Source: Boesenbergia rotunda (lineage: Eukaryota; Streptophyta; Magnoliopsida; Zingiberales; Zingiberaceae). Taken from it: DNA of 64,000 nucleotides. The position numbers were made by a program, and so were the translations under genes. The number at the start of each line of letters is the position of its first letter. The stretch's first letter is position 1. Of this stretch, positions 1 to 11,073 are shown piece by piece. Location of the stretch: the NCBI GenBank assembly GCA_024364735.1, contig JAGFNQ010008806.1, positions 62,001-126,000 on the forward strand. Direction: 5' to 3'. Below the pieces are notes generated by a model. That model searched no databases. It was not told where the DNA came from and saw only the letters and a list, made by a program, of their open reading frames with translations.

Positions 1-566
1 ATGTAGTAGCAGCAGTAGAAAAACAAACTTTCTTGCCGAAACGGGACATGTCCGTTGAAGAACCTCGTTGTTTGCTTTGTAGAATGATTGAAAATCTAGT
101 TTCAAATTATTAATAGTTATTCATTCTTAATAAACGACCAGTAAATGAGATCATATTGTTATCTAAGAGTACATCCTGCAATATAAATACTGTTTTGACG
201 AAGAGGCACAACGAAAAGGTTGGAACTGACCTGAATTTCCAAGTTGTTCTGTAATCTTAATTAGGTCAGATCCTCCCACAACACCTACAGTGACAGCCTG
301 CCGAAACGAAGCCAATTAAACATTCGATAAACTTAAGCAAAATCCCACCAAAAACTCTGCAGATCCGGACGAGCGTTTGCGGCCTACCTTCCTCAGTTCC
401 CCCATGAACTCCAGCATTTGCGGCGTTATTTCCTAAGAAAAGAAATCAAGCAAAGAGTCAGTTGGACAGAGAAAGGGATCCACTTAATCCCGGGAAGCCA
501 AAAATCAACCTTCCTAGGTGCGGTGAGCGTCCCATCGACGTCGAAGAGATCGATAACGCCTGCCAT
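1..566 (-). CDS. PMM: Phosphomannomutase, 5' part (exons 1-3; gene continues past left edge)
   Basis: Phosphomannomutase interconverts mannose-6-phosphate and mannose-1-phosphate in the cytosol, feeding GDP-mannose for ascorbate, N-glycans and cell wall. Three exons are readable on the minus strand: 510-566 (ATG at 566), 388-432 and 231-297. They join in phase as MAGVIDLFDVDGTLTAPRK, then EITPQMLEFMGELRK, then a block with AVTVGVVGGSDLIKI. DVDGT at residues 9-13 is the HAD-superfamily nucleophile motif (DxDxT), and the first 55 residues follow plant PMM closely. Borders are GT-AG: donor at 509, acceptor ending at 433, donor at 387, acceptor ending at 298, donor at 230. Bases 1-230 read as intron, so about four fifths of the protein lies outside. 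The 5' UTR probably lies between 567 and about 780. The start is the family start, and there is no upstream in-frame homology. Confidence 0.9.
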
Positions 567-779
567 TCCTGACAAATCGCCAAAAGATCAAGCCTTTAGC
601 TTTTATGGATCCGATATACGGGAAGGAACTCGCAGACATCGCAACGCCCAAGGTGATGTAGGAGTGACGAATGCAGCAACGGCTGAAGATTTCATTTCCC
701 ACGCCAAACCGCTCAGATCTAGAGACGAAAAGGTAGGAAGATTTTGTGCGCAATAAGGAACGCAGGGTGGCGGCCGGAG

Positions 780-1874
780 GAGATAAATTAGCCCAGCATG
801 CTTTTACGTGGAGAGGAAAATGGATCCGTTCGAGTCCAATTTTATATTTTCAGTGTTTATACTATAGCTATCGGATATCCCTTCGAATATTTATACTCAT
901 TAAATAATCAAATATTTTATATACTAATAATTTTTTTCCAATCCAACTATATCATTCAAAAAAAATATATTAAAATTAACAACATATTTAAAAATATATG
1001 TATCTATAATTTTAAAAATAATTAATACATTTATATAACATATTCTTCACATCAACACAAATTATTAATTGATTTTGAAAAAAAAAATCATCAATGTATA
1101 TATACTTTTTATTTAATCGGATTCGGATCGACCATCGGATATCGATAGACCCTCTATACCCTCCTCCATTAGAGTCACATATCGAATCCTCTATTAAATT
1201 TGAATGAAATTATCATCCCTATTTTTACACCCCTTAAAATTGACCTAGATATTTTATCAATTAATTAATTAATAGCATTTCTATTATCTTTAAACTAAAA
1301 AAATCTAATAATTGTTCAAGCTTGAAGGGAACTCTTGATTTTGATTATTTAAAATTATATATTATTGTTTTTTAATTGGTTAGTGAGTTGGGTCTTATCA
1401 ATTTATTAATACATTTGTATATTTTAAAAGTTTATATATATATAATATTTTTTATTACTATAGATGTATATTAGTTTTATTGATAAAAAAGAAAGGAGTT
1501 TTTTAAGGACTCCTATTAAAAAAAAATTATAAAGGTGTTTCTTTCTAAATAAGTTTATCAGTGCACGCCAAATTTATTATAATAAAATAAAAATTAATTT
1601 TTAATAATTGTATATTCTCCGATAAAATACTTTTTTCATATCTTAGCCATTTGACGGTAAATTATAAATTAACTTCATGATTTATCTTCATTCATATAAG
1701 TTTGGGACGAACTGTGAGACATCTTATATGAGCGTAATCATCTTTTACTACTATAGAATGTTCCTTTTTACTCTTCAATTATATATTTTTATTATTATCT
1801 TTCATCTAAATTTTGAGTTAGCCGGAGGCAATGTAACACCTGCAAATTTATAGCTACTATGCATGTTATAACAA
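780..1874. other. AT-rich intergenic DNA without a recognised gene
   Basis: Very AT-rich sequence between the phosphomannomutase 5' end and the first MITE copy. Homopolymer runs and short AT repeats dominate. I see no exon-like open frame with splice borders and no RNA gene. Confidence 0.6.
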
Positions 1875-1875
1875 G

Positions 1876-2217
1876 GGGAAATTTTCTTAAACTCCCCAAG
1901 CTCAAACTTAACTTTGCATGCATGCAGTCCCTGATAGGATTGACAAGACAATTCTGTGAGTATTATTTGAAGAAAATTGAGTATAAAAGTTAAAAATTTG
2001 AGTATGTAAAGTTGTATCCACCACATCAAGAAATTATGTACTCAATTTTCACTCTTTTATACTTACTTTTCACTCTTTTATACTTATTTTTCACTAATAT
2101 ATATTCAATTTTCACTCTTTTATACTCAATCAATCAAGGAGTAAATGCAAAGAATTTATCAAATGGAGAGTAGAAGCAAAGATCAAATAGGGATTGGGAA
2201 TTTTTTGTAATTTACCG
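1876..2217 (+). mobile_element. MITE-like repeat, copy A of three
   Basis: About 342 bp sharing its whole layout with copies at 6321-6690 (inverted) and 7524-7889. The ends are imperfect terminal inverted repeats: GGGAAATTTTCTTAAACTCC on the left and the reverse of AATTTTTTGTAATTTACC on the right. The interior carries several direct repeats around TATACTCAATTTTCACTC and the shared phrases TATCCACCACATCA and CCCTGATAGGATTGACAAGA. It has no coding capacity, so it is non-autonomous. I could not settle the target duplication, so the superfamily is open. Confidence 0.6.
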
Positions 2218-2350
2218 TAACAATTATAATTTTATAATTATTATAATGTAATATTAGATGAGTAAGTTAAATTTGTATTTTAACCATTATAATTTCTTTT
2301 CTATTATAATGTAAATAATATATAATTACAACTATTATAACATAAATATT

Positions 2351-2451
2351 TTAAACAAATTAAATTACATTATAATAGTTATGAATAATAGATATATAGA
2401 TTGTTAAACAAATTAAATTATATTATAATAGTTATGAAATAATAGATATAT
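2351..2451. repeat. Direct tandem duplication, period about 53 bp
   Basis: Two adjacent copies (about 2351-2397 and 2404-2451) begin TTAAACAAATTAAATTA and end TAATAGATATAT, with few differences. They lie in AT-rich DNA just downstream of MITE copy A and look like local slippage or unequal exchange. Confidence 0.6.
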
Positions 2452-2958
2452 AAAAAATGATGAATCATGCAACAGACAAATTAAACCTGGATGATCGGCC
2501 TGACCCCATGAAAATTTTCCGCCGATCAACATGATAAATCGAGAAACGTTCGCGGTGGGCAGTCTAGAAGTCCAACGTCCCAAGATAACCGTGAATGTCT
2601 AGCGAATAGTTATGAAATAATAGCAACTACTGAACGATGCTGCAAATGCGTACTACTAATTCAAACTACAGGCAAGTGATAATAATAGCAATATATACCA
2701 CTGAACAGTTAGAAGGAAAGTCTTTTGATTAAAAGGAATGTCGGGGCGTTTCTTTGGGAAAAAACATAAAGCAGCCTTTTGATTTTTTTTTCCAAATTTT
2801 ATTATTTTAACTATGATTATTAATAAAATAGTAGCGACGTTACTAAAACACTTCGGCAAAGCGAAGGCACCTCGTAAAAGATCGAAAAAAAAACATCAAA
2901 ATAAAAAATAAAAAATATTAGTAAACGAATGAGAATGATACGTAATGCTTCCGATCCC

Positions 2959-2966
2959 TATTTATA
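2959..2966 (+). promoter_or_regulatory. Candidate TATA box of the 3009-3686 gene
   Basis: TATTTATA lies 50 bp upstream of the ATG at 3009. Plant transcription usually starts 25-35 bp downstream of such a box, which would leave a 5' UTR of only about 15-25 nt. This is inference from spacing alone. Confidence 0.4.
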
Positions 2967-3008
2967 GGAAAACAATGCTCCAGACCTTCAGTTTTGCAAC
3001 CCATCGTG

Positions 3009-3686
3009 ATGGCTCCCAGGAAGAAGAAACAGAAGAACAAGACTAATCGCGCGCGCAGTTCCAAATCCAACTCCTACGCCGGCGCCGGCGCCGGCGCCGC
3101 CTCCCATCCTCCTCTCCCCGGCCACTCTCCTCCTCCGACCCCTCCACCGCCCTCCGATCTCCCCTTTCCAGCCGCCTTCCGCCCTCCGCCCGCCCCCATC
3201 ACCTTCTCCTTCTCCGGCGCCTCCCACCCTTCTCCCCCCTCCTCCCCTCTTCCCATTCCCCCTCTCCCCTTCGATTACACTTCAATCCCACCGCGCTCCG
3301 CCGCCACCGCGTCGAGACCCAGCAGCGACGTCGCGCTAACCATCGCCCGGCACACGATCAAGGGCGCCGCCGCTTCTCGCGGGAGGCTGAGCGGACCGAC
3401 CGCGAGGGCTTCGCTGGAGCAGGGCCTGGAGAGGCTCGGCGATACTCTGCCGACGATGATGTCGGCGATCTTGACGATCCAAGACTTGGCGGAGGGGATC
3501 AAGGGGGGCGAAGGGTTGGCGGAGGCGGGGGTGGGCGCTCACCGGAACATGGACGCGATTCGGGAGCTCTACGAGGCTACGGTGAAGATGGTGAGGAAGA
3601 AGAAGGCAGCGGCGGCGACGGCGAAGCAAGGCGATGTGGATTTCAGCAGAGATCTGAGGGAGGAAGGCGATCGAGGGAGTTCCTGA
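3009..3686 (+). CDS. Single-exon Pro/Ala-rich protein of unknown function (225 aa)
   Basis: I do not recognise the family. The open frame is GC-rich in a strongly AT-rich neighbourhood, as expected for a real monocot gene. The likely start is ATG 3009 (MAPRKKKQKNKTNRARSS); an in-frame TTG at 2994 is not a plausible plant start. Residues 1-18 are very basic (possible nuclear or nucleolar signal). Residues 24-29 come from a GCCGGC repeat coding alternating Ala-Gly. Residues 34-95 are Pro/Ser-rich and probably disordered. From about residue 105 the protein becomes Ala/Leu/Glu-rich and probably helical, with GPTARASLEQGLERLGDTLP and AIRELYEATVKMVRKKKAAA, then an acidic-basic tail. It has no signal peptide, membrane segment or catalytic motif. 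A TATA-like element lies just upstream. It could be a lineage-specific nuclear protein. Confidence 0.6.
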   Translation: MAPRKKKQKNKTNRARSSKSNSYAGAGAGAASHPPLPGHSPPPTPPPPSDLPFPAAFRPPPAPITFSFSGASHPSPPSSPLPIPPLPFDYTSIPPRSAATASRPSSDVALTIARHTIKGAAASRGRLSGPTARASLEQGLERLGDTLPTMMSAILTIQDLAEGIKGGEGLAEAGVGAHRNMDAIRELYEATVKMVRKKKAAAATAKQGDVDFSRDLREEGDRGSS

Positions 3687-3689
3687 TTT

Positions 3690-4235
3690 GGTATGAACAG
3701 CATTAGCATTCGAGCGCCGCGACTTTCGATTCATATGGCAGTTTTTTACCTTTTATTTACGTTTTCTAATTAATTTTTTTTATGGAAATTGCCTAAAATA
3801 TTAATGTTTTTTTAATTATTCATTTACTCCAAGGAATTCAATGCTCTAAAAATTAATTCACGGTATAAAAAAATATTAATGTTTTAAAAATTTTCTTTTA
3901 TAAACTTACCAATTTATATTTGTTTCGTTAATTGAAAGGCAATGTGTAAAATGAAAGATTTGCTGGTAAAAACAATGTATTAATTGTCACCTCAGCCGCA
4001 ACGGCCGCTGCCTTGCCGATCCTCTCCTCCATCCGCCGCTTCCGACGGAGGTCACCGGAGCAGGTAGACGTGTCTGAAGGAGAAAGGAGACGACGAGGCG
4101 GCGAAACAATTGAATGCATAGTACGTTAACGATCGAACGATTTTTGATTGCAGTAAACGGAGGAAGTTATTTACATTTGCCGCAATGAATTATCACACGA
4201 TCGCTACGACTTATTAATGAGAACAACAAAACTAA
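3690..4235. other. Intergenic space between two convergent genes
   Basis: This holds the 3' UTRs of the Pro/Ala-rich gene (+) and the polygalacturonase (-). A modest GC-rich stretch near 3990-4110 contains only a short open frame with no family resemblance. Confidence 0.5.
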
Positions 4236-5880
4236 TCAGCCGGCGACGCACTTTAAACTCGGAAGGACGCGGCCGTAGAATCTGCTGGTGAGAACGTTGT
4301 AGCAGACAGAGCTCGCCGGAGACACTCCATTCCACTGGAAATGCACGTCCCGCATCACGATACCTCGGCACGGGTAGTACTGGCTGCAGAGCAACTCCGT
4401 GGCCAGCTCGTCGGACGACGACCCGTGTAGATGCGCGAACTGGACGTTTTGTATCGTCAACGAGCTTGTCTGTAGATTTCGCAGACAGAATCGATCATAA
4501 ATCGGAGGAGGAGGAGGAGAATAATTTGAAAATTCAAACCTTGTTTTGACAATTGCGAGCAGGGCAGTAGTACTGATCGATCAGAATCGGCCTGCGCACT
4601 GAATTGAAACTTATGTTCTTGAACAGAACGTTTCTGACTCGACCGGTTCCTCCAGACTGAAGAAAAGTAAACAGATTCGATTGAAAATATACGCGATTCT
4701 TAATTTTATCGAGAAAATCTGCAGTAAAACTACCATCCATGTCTTGATCCTGACTCCCACCGTCGTGTTCGTCAATGTAGAGTCCAATACGTGAACCCTC
4801 TTCACAGTGACCGGCGAACTATCGCCTCCCAGACTTCCGATGCTGCAAAAAACACGACCAAGCAATTTGATACGACCCGTTAATCTTCGAATGTATTGTC
4901 TCTCTGACGGAGGCTACCTGAACCCATGGCCGGGGCCGCAATTGATGTTCGATACGGTGACGTTGGTGGTGTTGGAGCCGACGGCGACGCAGTCATCCCC
5001 TGCTCCGGCCACAAGCGACAAAGTCAAGTAGTGGTAAAATGACAGAAAGTGTACGCGAAAAGTCAGCACGAACCTACTCCGATCACTGAACTCGAGACCA
5101 AGACATGTTTGCACTGAGCGATGAGCATCCCGTCGGTGTTGGGACTGTCGCCGGGCGCGCTGATCCGGAGCCCGCTAATGGAAATGCGGGCGGAGGCGAA
5201 GAAGGTCAGATGCTTGCTGGGGCTGTCCCTGAGCGCGATGCCTCTCAGCGTCAGGCCGTTGCAGAACGCGAAGCTCATGATCTGCGACGATAAACGAGTG
5301 AGATCGATTCAAACTCTTGCTTCGAGGGGGAGGAAGGGAAGATAAAGACAGAGTCGCCGGCGAGGACTTACAACCGGCCGGTTTTGGCACTTATCTTCCA
5401 TGCGGTTGAAACAGTCCCACCAGATTTTGCCCTTGCCATCGATCTGCCCGTCGCCGACGACGGTGAGGCCGTTGACGTTGCGGAACGACAACAGGCTGAC
5501 GTACTCGTCCGTCCAAAACCACTCCGGCGCCACGATATCTCCGTCAATCTGCACAGTAAGTCTGGAATTGCACTTTCCTTGGAAGATCAACTCTTTGATC
5601 AGGAACGTTGCTCTGGAAGGGATGAGCAGAGTTGGATTATCCCTGTCTGCGCAGACATCGCTCCAAGCTCTCAGGAACGCCTGCAAAATTTCAGATAAAT
5701 ATATTTATATTTCAAATAATCAAAACCGATCGAGTTTCAGGTGCTGACTCTGGTATCGTCGGTTCTTCCATCTCCCTTTGCATCGTAGCGTGACACGTCG
5801 TAAACTTTACCGGCGGCGGCGAGATGAAGCAAGGACAGGAAGCACAGACCAAGAACCCTAACGCCGCCGCCCTTTGCCAT
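4236..5880 (-). CDS. Polygalacturonase / pectinase, glycoside hydrolase family 28 (396 aa, complete)
   Basis: Hydrolyses homogalacturonan in the apoplast. Seven exons, minus strand: 5749-5880, 5372-5680, 5074-5281, 4918-4999, 4734-4842, 4540-4656 and 4236-4469; all phases agree and all introns are GT-AG. Residues 1-23 form a signal peptide with a Leu-rich core ending LAAA. The four GH28 signatures are intact: NTDG at 195-198, GDD at 217-219 (split over the exon 3/4 junction), GHG at 240-242 and RIK at 275-277, so catalytic Asp residues, His and Lys are present. Length matches plant exo- or endo-polygalacturonases (about 390-460). The C-terminus is Cys-bearing (CSQYYPC, SVCYNVL, LKCVAG). It resembles the shoot/leaf-type pectin lyase-fold clade, but exo- or endo-action cannot be told from sequence. 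Several NxT/S sites suggest glycosylation. Start chosen because it is the only ATG giving a signal peptide. Confidence 0.93.
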
Positions 5881-6320
5881 GGCGATAGAGACGGAAGGAA
5901 TGTCTGGCTTGCACCGTCCGTTGTGCTTCCTCTGTATTTAATATTTATAATGAGGAGTAGTTTTTTTTTGGAAAGAAGACGGAAGTTGGCAGGGAAATGG
6001 TTCTTACAGGTGATTAAATATTGGGGGAAAAAGGGTTTAGGAAATACTTTAATATTTTTGAAAAAGGGTAAAAATTAGGTAAGTAAGGCATTTAATAAAA
6101 AATTATTGAAAATTCGAAAGAGAAATCATGATTAATACTATATTTTAGGAAGTTAACCGGCCTTTCCTGTTAGGATTAGATACCGATCAAATCAACCAGT
6201 TGAATTGAGAAACAAGCGGTGTTGTTTCAATTGGTGACAACAATATTCAAGTTAGATTTTCTATTTAAAATTTATATCTATGTTTCACTAGATAATATAT
6301 CAACTTTCTTATAATTTATC

Positions 6321-6690
6321 GGTAAATTGACTTTAAATCCCTAATGACAAGTTAAACTCTGTATTCAGTCCCCATGTGAAATTTTCTTTGCATTTAGCCC
6401 TTGATAGATTGAGAGTATAAAAGAGTGAAAATTGAGTATACATCAGTAAAAAGTGAGTATAAAAGAGTAAAACTTGAGTATATAGGAGTGAAAATTGAGT
6501 ACACAGGTTATTGATGTGGTGGATACAACCTTACATACTCAATTTTCTTACTTTTATACTCAACTTTCTTCAAATAATACTCACCAAACTATCTTGTCAA
6601 TCCCATCAGGGACTACATGTAAAGAAAAGTTTGTGTGGGGATTACATGTAAGGTTGATTTAGCATGTGGGGAGTTTATCAAAATTTACCC
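6321..6690 (-). mobile_element. MITE-like repeat, copy B of three (inverted)
   Basis: Read on the minus strand it matches copies at 1876-2217 and 7524-7889. Its ends are GGTAAATTGACTTTAAATCC and the reverse complement of GGAGTTTATCAAAATTTACC. The interior repeats AGAGTGAAAATTGAGTATA several times and carries TGATGTGGTGGATACAACCT, the inverse of a phrase in copy A. Confidence 0.65.
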
Positions 6691-6907
6691 ATAATTTATC
6701 AATTTTTTTCTCATCCCATATAATATTTACTTTTAATTTCCATGTATATTCCTTTTGTTTTCCCTCTCTCCAAATTATATAATATTTTAATATTTAAGAA
6801 ATAGATTTCACCCTTCAAAATTAAAAAATACTATTCATAAATTATAAATTTAGAAAATATATAGCATAGCTGATGCAAAAAAAAATTTATCACCTTTTCT
6901 TAAAAAG

Positions 6908-7284
6908 CGATTTGGATTTGGTAGACATCTATTTGTGAATTTAGACTAAATTTAGGGTCATTTGTTAGTTTCAAAAATTTCCGTTCGCAGCAATCAAATT
7001 TGACTTAAACTTCATGCAGTGTGAAAGTGAAATTTAGGGTTTGATTTTCTAAAAAAAAAATTATGGAAATAAATATGATAATTATTCTATTGCTAATTTT
7101 CTTGTTCACTAAAAAATTGAATGCCTATAGCGCCATAAAATTGGTATTTCATTGATATATAATTATGTAAAAGCCATTTACAGGGAAAATATATATGGAA
7201 GATGCATAAAAGCAATATATATATACAGGGAGATAGATTCACAAGAATCGGATATTAGAGAATACTTGTAATTATAGGCGGTTT
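6908..7284 (+). repeat. Dispersed duplicate, copy 1 (partner at 14677-14960)
   Basis: Shares long stretches with 14677-14960 in the same order: GATTTGGATTT, GACTAAATTTA, AAATAAATATGATAATTATT, TTGAATGCCTATAG, TTTCATTGATATATAATTAT, GAGATAGATTCACAAG and the ending AATTCTTGTAATTA-like segment. Copy 1 has extra sequence near 6965-7050. No open frame. Probably a dispersed repeat or a local segmental duplication. Confidence 0.6.
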
Positions 7285-7523
7285 AGAACATTCCCATCAA
7301 ATTTTCTATTATTTATTTAAAATTTAAAGTAAATCATCAATTTTATTAAATTTAGACAATCACTTTTCACGACACATTATATCAGTTATCCTAAAATTTG
7401 CATTATCTTAGTTTTTTTATTGTTTGCTTATCTTTCTTTCATTTTTTATTATTATATTTATAATTGTATAGAGTTTAGCGAGGAGAGAAATTGAAAAAAT
7501 AATATTATTTTATTTTTAAAATA

Positions 7524-7889
7524 GGTAAATTTTCATAAACTCCTATATGCTATTTTAACTTTGTACGTAATTTTCACATAAATTTTTCTTTACATATAGT
7601 CCATGATGGAATTGACAAGACAGTTTGACGAGTATTATTTGAAAGAAGTTAAGTATAAAAGTTAGAAAATTGAGTAGGTAAGGTTGCATCCACCATATCA
7701 ATAACCCGTGTACTCAATTTTCACTCTTTTATATTCAAGTTTCACTCTTTTATACTCAATTTTCACCGATGTATATTCAATTTTTATTCTTTTATACTCA
7801 ATCCATCAGGGAGTAAACATAAAGAAAAATTCAAATGGAGAATACATGTAAAGATCAAGTGGTCATTGCGGAGTTTTATGTAATTTACT
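7524..7889 (+). mobile_element. MITE-like repeat, copy C of three
   Basis: Same orientation as copy A. It begins GGTAAATTTTCATAAACTCC and ends GGAGTTTTATGTAATTTAC, giving imperfect terminal inverted repeats of about 20 bp. The interior has repeated ACTCTTTTATACTCAATTTT units, GAATTGACAAGACAG and the CATCAGGGAGTAAA phrase of the family. Confidence 0.65.
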
Positions 7890-8570
7890 GATAATTATAA
7901 TTGGAGAAGCGCTCTAACATAAATCTAAATTTAGGAAAATGAAAGAGAGTTCGACGTCAGAGATTTTTTTTATTTTTTAAAAAAAAATATATAAAATTTA
8001 GGGTAGTAATTTCTTTTACATAAATTATTATGGATGCACTTATGCACTTAGATGCCTTTAATTCGAATTTTTATATATAATATTAGTTATATGATTATAG
8101 GGTAATCACGTAATGAAGATTATGAAAAATAAAACATAATCTAATATTGTATAATTTAATTTAAATAATTAAATAAAATTTTATTTATTTTGAGATAAAA
8201 AAGTATAATCTAATATAATATTTTATCGTTATCTTTTTAGTTTAATATTAAGTATTATTATATTGTATGTTTATTTAAATTAAAAATAAAAAGTAAGATA
8301 ATATTTTATTTTGATGATACTGTTGATTTAAGTTTAAAAAATTATATTAAACCTCGATAATATTTATTTTAATTTTTAAAAATTAAAGCATCAAAATATA
8401 TATAATAATAATAATATATAAATAAATAAAATAAAATTATTTATTTTTATTTTTTAAATTTTATTTAAATAATTTTATTTTTATTTGACTTAGATTAAAT
8501 TTATTTAATTTATCTCATTTATAACCTATTAAATTTATTAAATTTTTAATTAAAATATCAAATTTTAAAA
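7890..8570. other. Very AT-rich gene-free DNA
   Basis: Low-complexity A/T sequence with many short runs. No exon-like frame, RNA gene or clear repeat boundary seen. Confidence 0.5.
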
Positions 8571-8639
8571 AACAAAATGATTCGTCGATGGCCGCTAGTG
8601 ACCGTCAGCTGACGCCGATCGCCGACCATCACTACTAGT

Positions 8640-9015
8640 TGTCGGCCACCATTTTCCGTCGTCGGTCGTCGGTCATCGGTCGTCGGTCGTCTAAGTGGGC
8701 AACGAATTATAATTTAGTTAATTACTTGGGATATTTTTATCTTAAAAAGTAAATATTTAGGGATAATTTGAGAAAAAAGTTTCTTAATCCCGAAATTAAG
8801 AAAAATCTCACTTTTATGACGGCTGTCACCGTCAATTGTCAGTCGTCGATCGTCGGTTGTCAGTCGTCAGTAGCCCGCCGGTCATGTGAGTGGGCAACGA
8901 GTTATAATTTAATTAATTATTAAGGGTATTTTTATCTTAAAGAGTAAATATTAAGGGATAATTTGGGTAAAAATTTTTTAACTCATGAATCAAGAAAAAT
9001 CTCACTTTTTCTTGA
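8640..9015. repeat. Tandem duplication, unit about 190 bp, with CGTCGGT-rich minisatellite
   Basis: The segment starting AGTGGGCAACGAATTATAAT near 8693 recurs as AGTGGGCAACGAGTTATAAT near 8891, and both continue through TTTTTATCTTAAA, GTAAATAT, GGGATAATTTG and AAGAAAAATCTCACTTTT. Each copy is preceded by short repeats of GTCGTCGGT or GTCGTCAGT. No coding frame. Confidence 0.6.
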
Positions 9016-9202
9016 TTTTCCAATTCTGGATTACATGCCTCTTTTGCTGAATAATCGACTAGATCATTACTCGGGAATCATCGACTATCTAAAACAAACA
9101 GAATTTTCGTTAATAACTTTTGATGAATAATCAAGATTATCAAAGATAACTCCTAATTAAACGCACCCTTAGGGTGTGTTTGATTCAAGTTATCATATAT
9201 AA

Positions 9203-9238
9203 CTTAGTTATATGATTACAAGTAATCATATAACTAAG
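9203..9238. repeat. Hairpin, 17-bp arms
   Basis: CTTAGTTATATGATTAC is followed, after two bases, by its reverse complement. It lies just right of a back-to-back terminal-repeat motif (AAACGCACCC TTA GGGTGTGTTT, about 9165-9183). Confidence 0.7.
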
Positions 9239-9587
9239 GTAATAGGGAATGAAATATAACCAGAAGTTATTTGGTCCAATTTAGGATCTTATTTATATTT
9301 TATTTAATTTTGATGAAATATGAGCTTTCAGATCTTATTAATTCGATTGATTAACAATCATTTTCCATGAATTGAAATCTGAGTCGTCGGGACTATGGTA
9401 CACCGACATGGCGGTTAGTCATCATCTCAGGCATCCTCAACTCGATTCTCAGCTACGGCGTATTTTGTAAAAAAAAAATTCTCCAAATAGGGTCGATGGA
9501 AAACTTCCGTGGGACTTGGACAGTCACCCCAGATTTGCATGTTACCTATTTCATCATTTTTTTAATAAAATGAATCTTATTTTTAAT

Positions 9588-9638
9588 AGTTCCACGTCGA
9601 AAGTTATAAACTAAATTGGACAAAGTGCAATTATAAAA
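9588..9638 (+). promoter_or_regulatory. snRNA-type promoter relic (USE plus TATA) of U2-like copy 1
   Basis: AGTTCCACGTCG at 9588-9599 resembles the plant snRNA upstream sequence element (RTCCCACATCG). TATAAAA at 9632-9638 begins 33 bp upstream of the U2-like start at 9665. The USE-TATA gap of about 32 bp is the spacing of Pol II plant snRNA genes rather than the shorter Pol III spacing. Confidence 0.6.
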
Positions 9639-9664
9639 CAGTGCAAACTTCTCTATAGCAACTC

Positions 9665-10385
9665 ATATATTTCCCAGTCTTTTGGCTAAGATCAAGTGTT
9701 GTATCCAATTTTTATTATTTTAACAACTGATATATGGGTCATTGACGCGCTATGATATTAAATTAATTTTTAAATGGGGGAAGGACATTATAGAGAGTGT
9801 TTGGGAGAGCTTCTACTAGCTGTCTTTTTATATTCCGCTTTAACTTTTTTTGTAACTTTTACTCCAAAGCTGAAAGCAAGAATCTAATGATTTTTCTGCT
9901 TCTGCTTTTTTGCTTATGGTTTAAAATTAAATATTAACATTTATATCCTTAATAAATTTATCATTTTACATAATTGCCGTCATACTTTTAAATAAAATTT
10001 TATAATTTTATAAATTTATATAAATTTTGTCATTTTTATATTTATATTTTTATTAATTTTATATCTTTTTAAACATATATATTATTAAAAAAATAATGTT
10101 GATATAATATTCAAAATATAATAATAAATATATAAAACATTATTAATGGTGTATCAAAATTATATTTAGATAATTGAATAAAATTAATTTATATAGTTTG
10201 GAAGCAATTATTCATCAAATACTCAAATTTTACCTTCTATCAGTTTTTAACTTCTATTTTCCAAACACTGCATGATTTAACTTCTCATTGACTTCGAGAT
10301 AATCTCTATAAGAATCACTTTTAAAGAAGCAAAAGATCTCCCAAATACTCCCAATAGTAGCCCACGTATTGCATGACTCAATTTT
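9665..10385 (+). pseudogene. U2 snRNA-like copy 1, split by a MITE
   Basis: U2 snRNA pairs with the intron branch point in the spliceosome. The sequence TTTTGGCTAAGATCAAGTG at 9680 lies exactly 15 nt from the expected 5' end, as in U2. It continues as a diverged U2 body: TATCC, AACTGATATATGGGTCATTG, GATATTAAATTAATTTTTAA and GGGGGAAG. The branch-point pairing block reads GTTGTA rather than GTAGTA, so it is probably not functional. At 9795-10350 a MITE interrupts the 3' part. CCCACGTATTGCATGACTC after it resembles the U2 3' end, but weakly. Confidence 0.65.
9795..10350. mobile_element. MITE with long imperfect terminal inverted repeats, inside U2-like copy 1
   Basis: The left end is GAGTGTTTGGGAGAGCTTCT. 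The right end, reverse-complemented, is GAGTATTTGGGAGATCTTTT. About 556 bp, AT-rich and non-coding. The ends resemble hAT-type plant MITEs, but no clean 8-bp target duplication is visible, so the class is uncertain. Confidence 0.55.
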
Positions 10386-11073
10386 TTTAGGGTTTTAATT
10401 ATTTTGATTTTATTTTTTTAAGAAATTAAGTAATTTGTATAATATCTATAGAATATCATTAAATTTATATTTTTTAAAAGAAAAAAATACAATAAATAAT
10501 TAATCAAATTGAATAAATAAAAGTTATTAATTAGTTCAAATTGAATGCTAAGTTTCTTCCAACTAGATCTTATTATTTATTCAATATTATTTCACTATCT
10601 TACTAGCCCAAAATAAAGTTACGTTTATTATTTTTTTCTTTTCACACATAAAACTCTTTTTACATATAAAATATGTTAAGACTTATTAGTAATTTCTTAT
10701 TATCTTTCAGATTTTAAAATTTTATAAAATAAAATCATAAATCTTAAAAATAAAAATCTAAAGGATAAATTTATAATTATAAATCTTAAAAAGAAAATTT
10801 TAAATCTTTATTAAAATTAAAATTTTAGAAATTAATTTATCAAATTAAAGAAAGATAATTTTAAAAATTCTAAAATTAAAATTTCAAATTTTAATTAAGA
10901 ATGAACTTATGTATCAACTAATTTTATATTGTTCTTTATCTTTTATTTAATTTTGATGAAATTTAAGTCTTTACATCTTACAAACATAATATATTATTTA
11001 TGTCACTTTTACTATTTCAATTGATTATCACTCATTTTCTTTGAATTTAAATAAAAAGAATTTTATTTTTAAT

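Noticed and set aside
514..753. 79-codon minus-strand frame in front of phosphomannomutase
   Set aside because: It overlaps exon 1 of phosphomannomutase in another frame and lies mostly in the 5' UTR.
3336..3734. 132-codon minus-strand frame over the Pro/Ala-rich gene
   Set aside because: GC-rich shadow; the plus-strand frame spans the whole GC-rich island, has a plausible ATG and an upstream TATA-like box.
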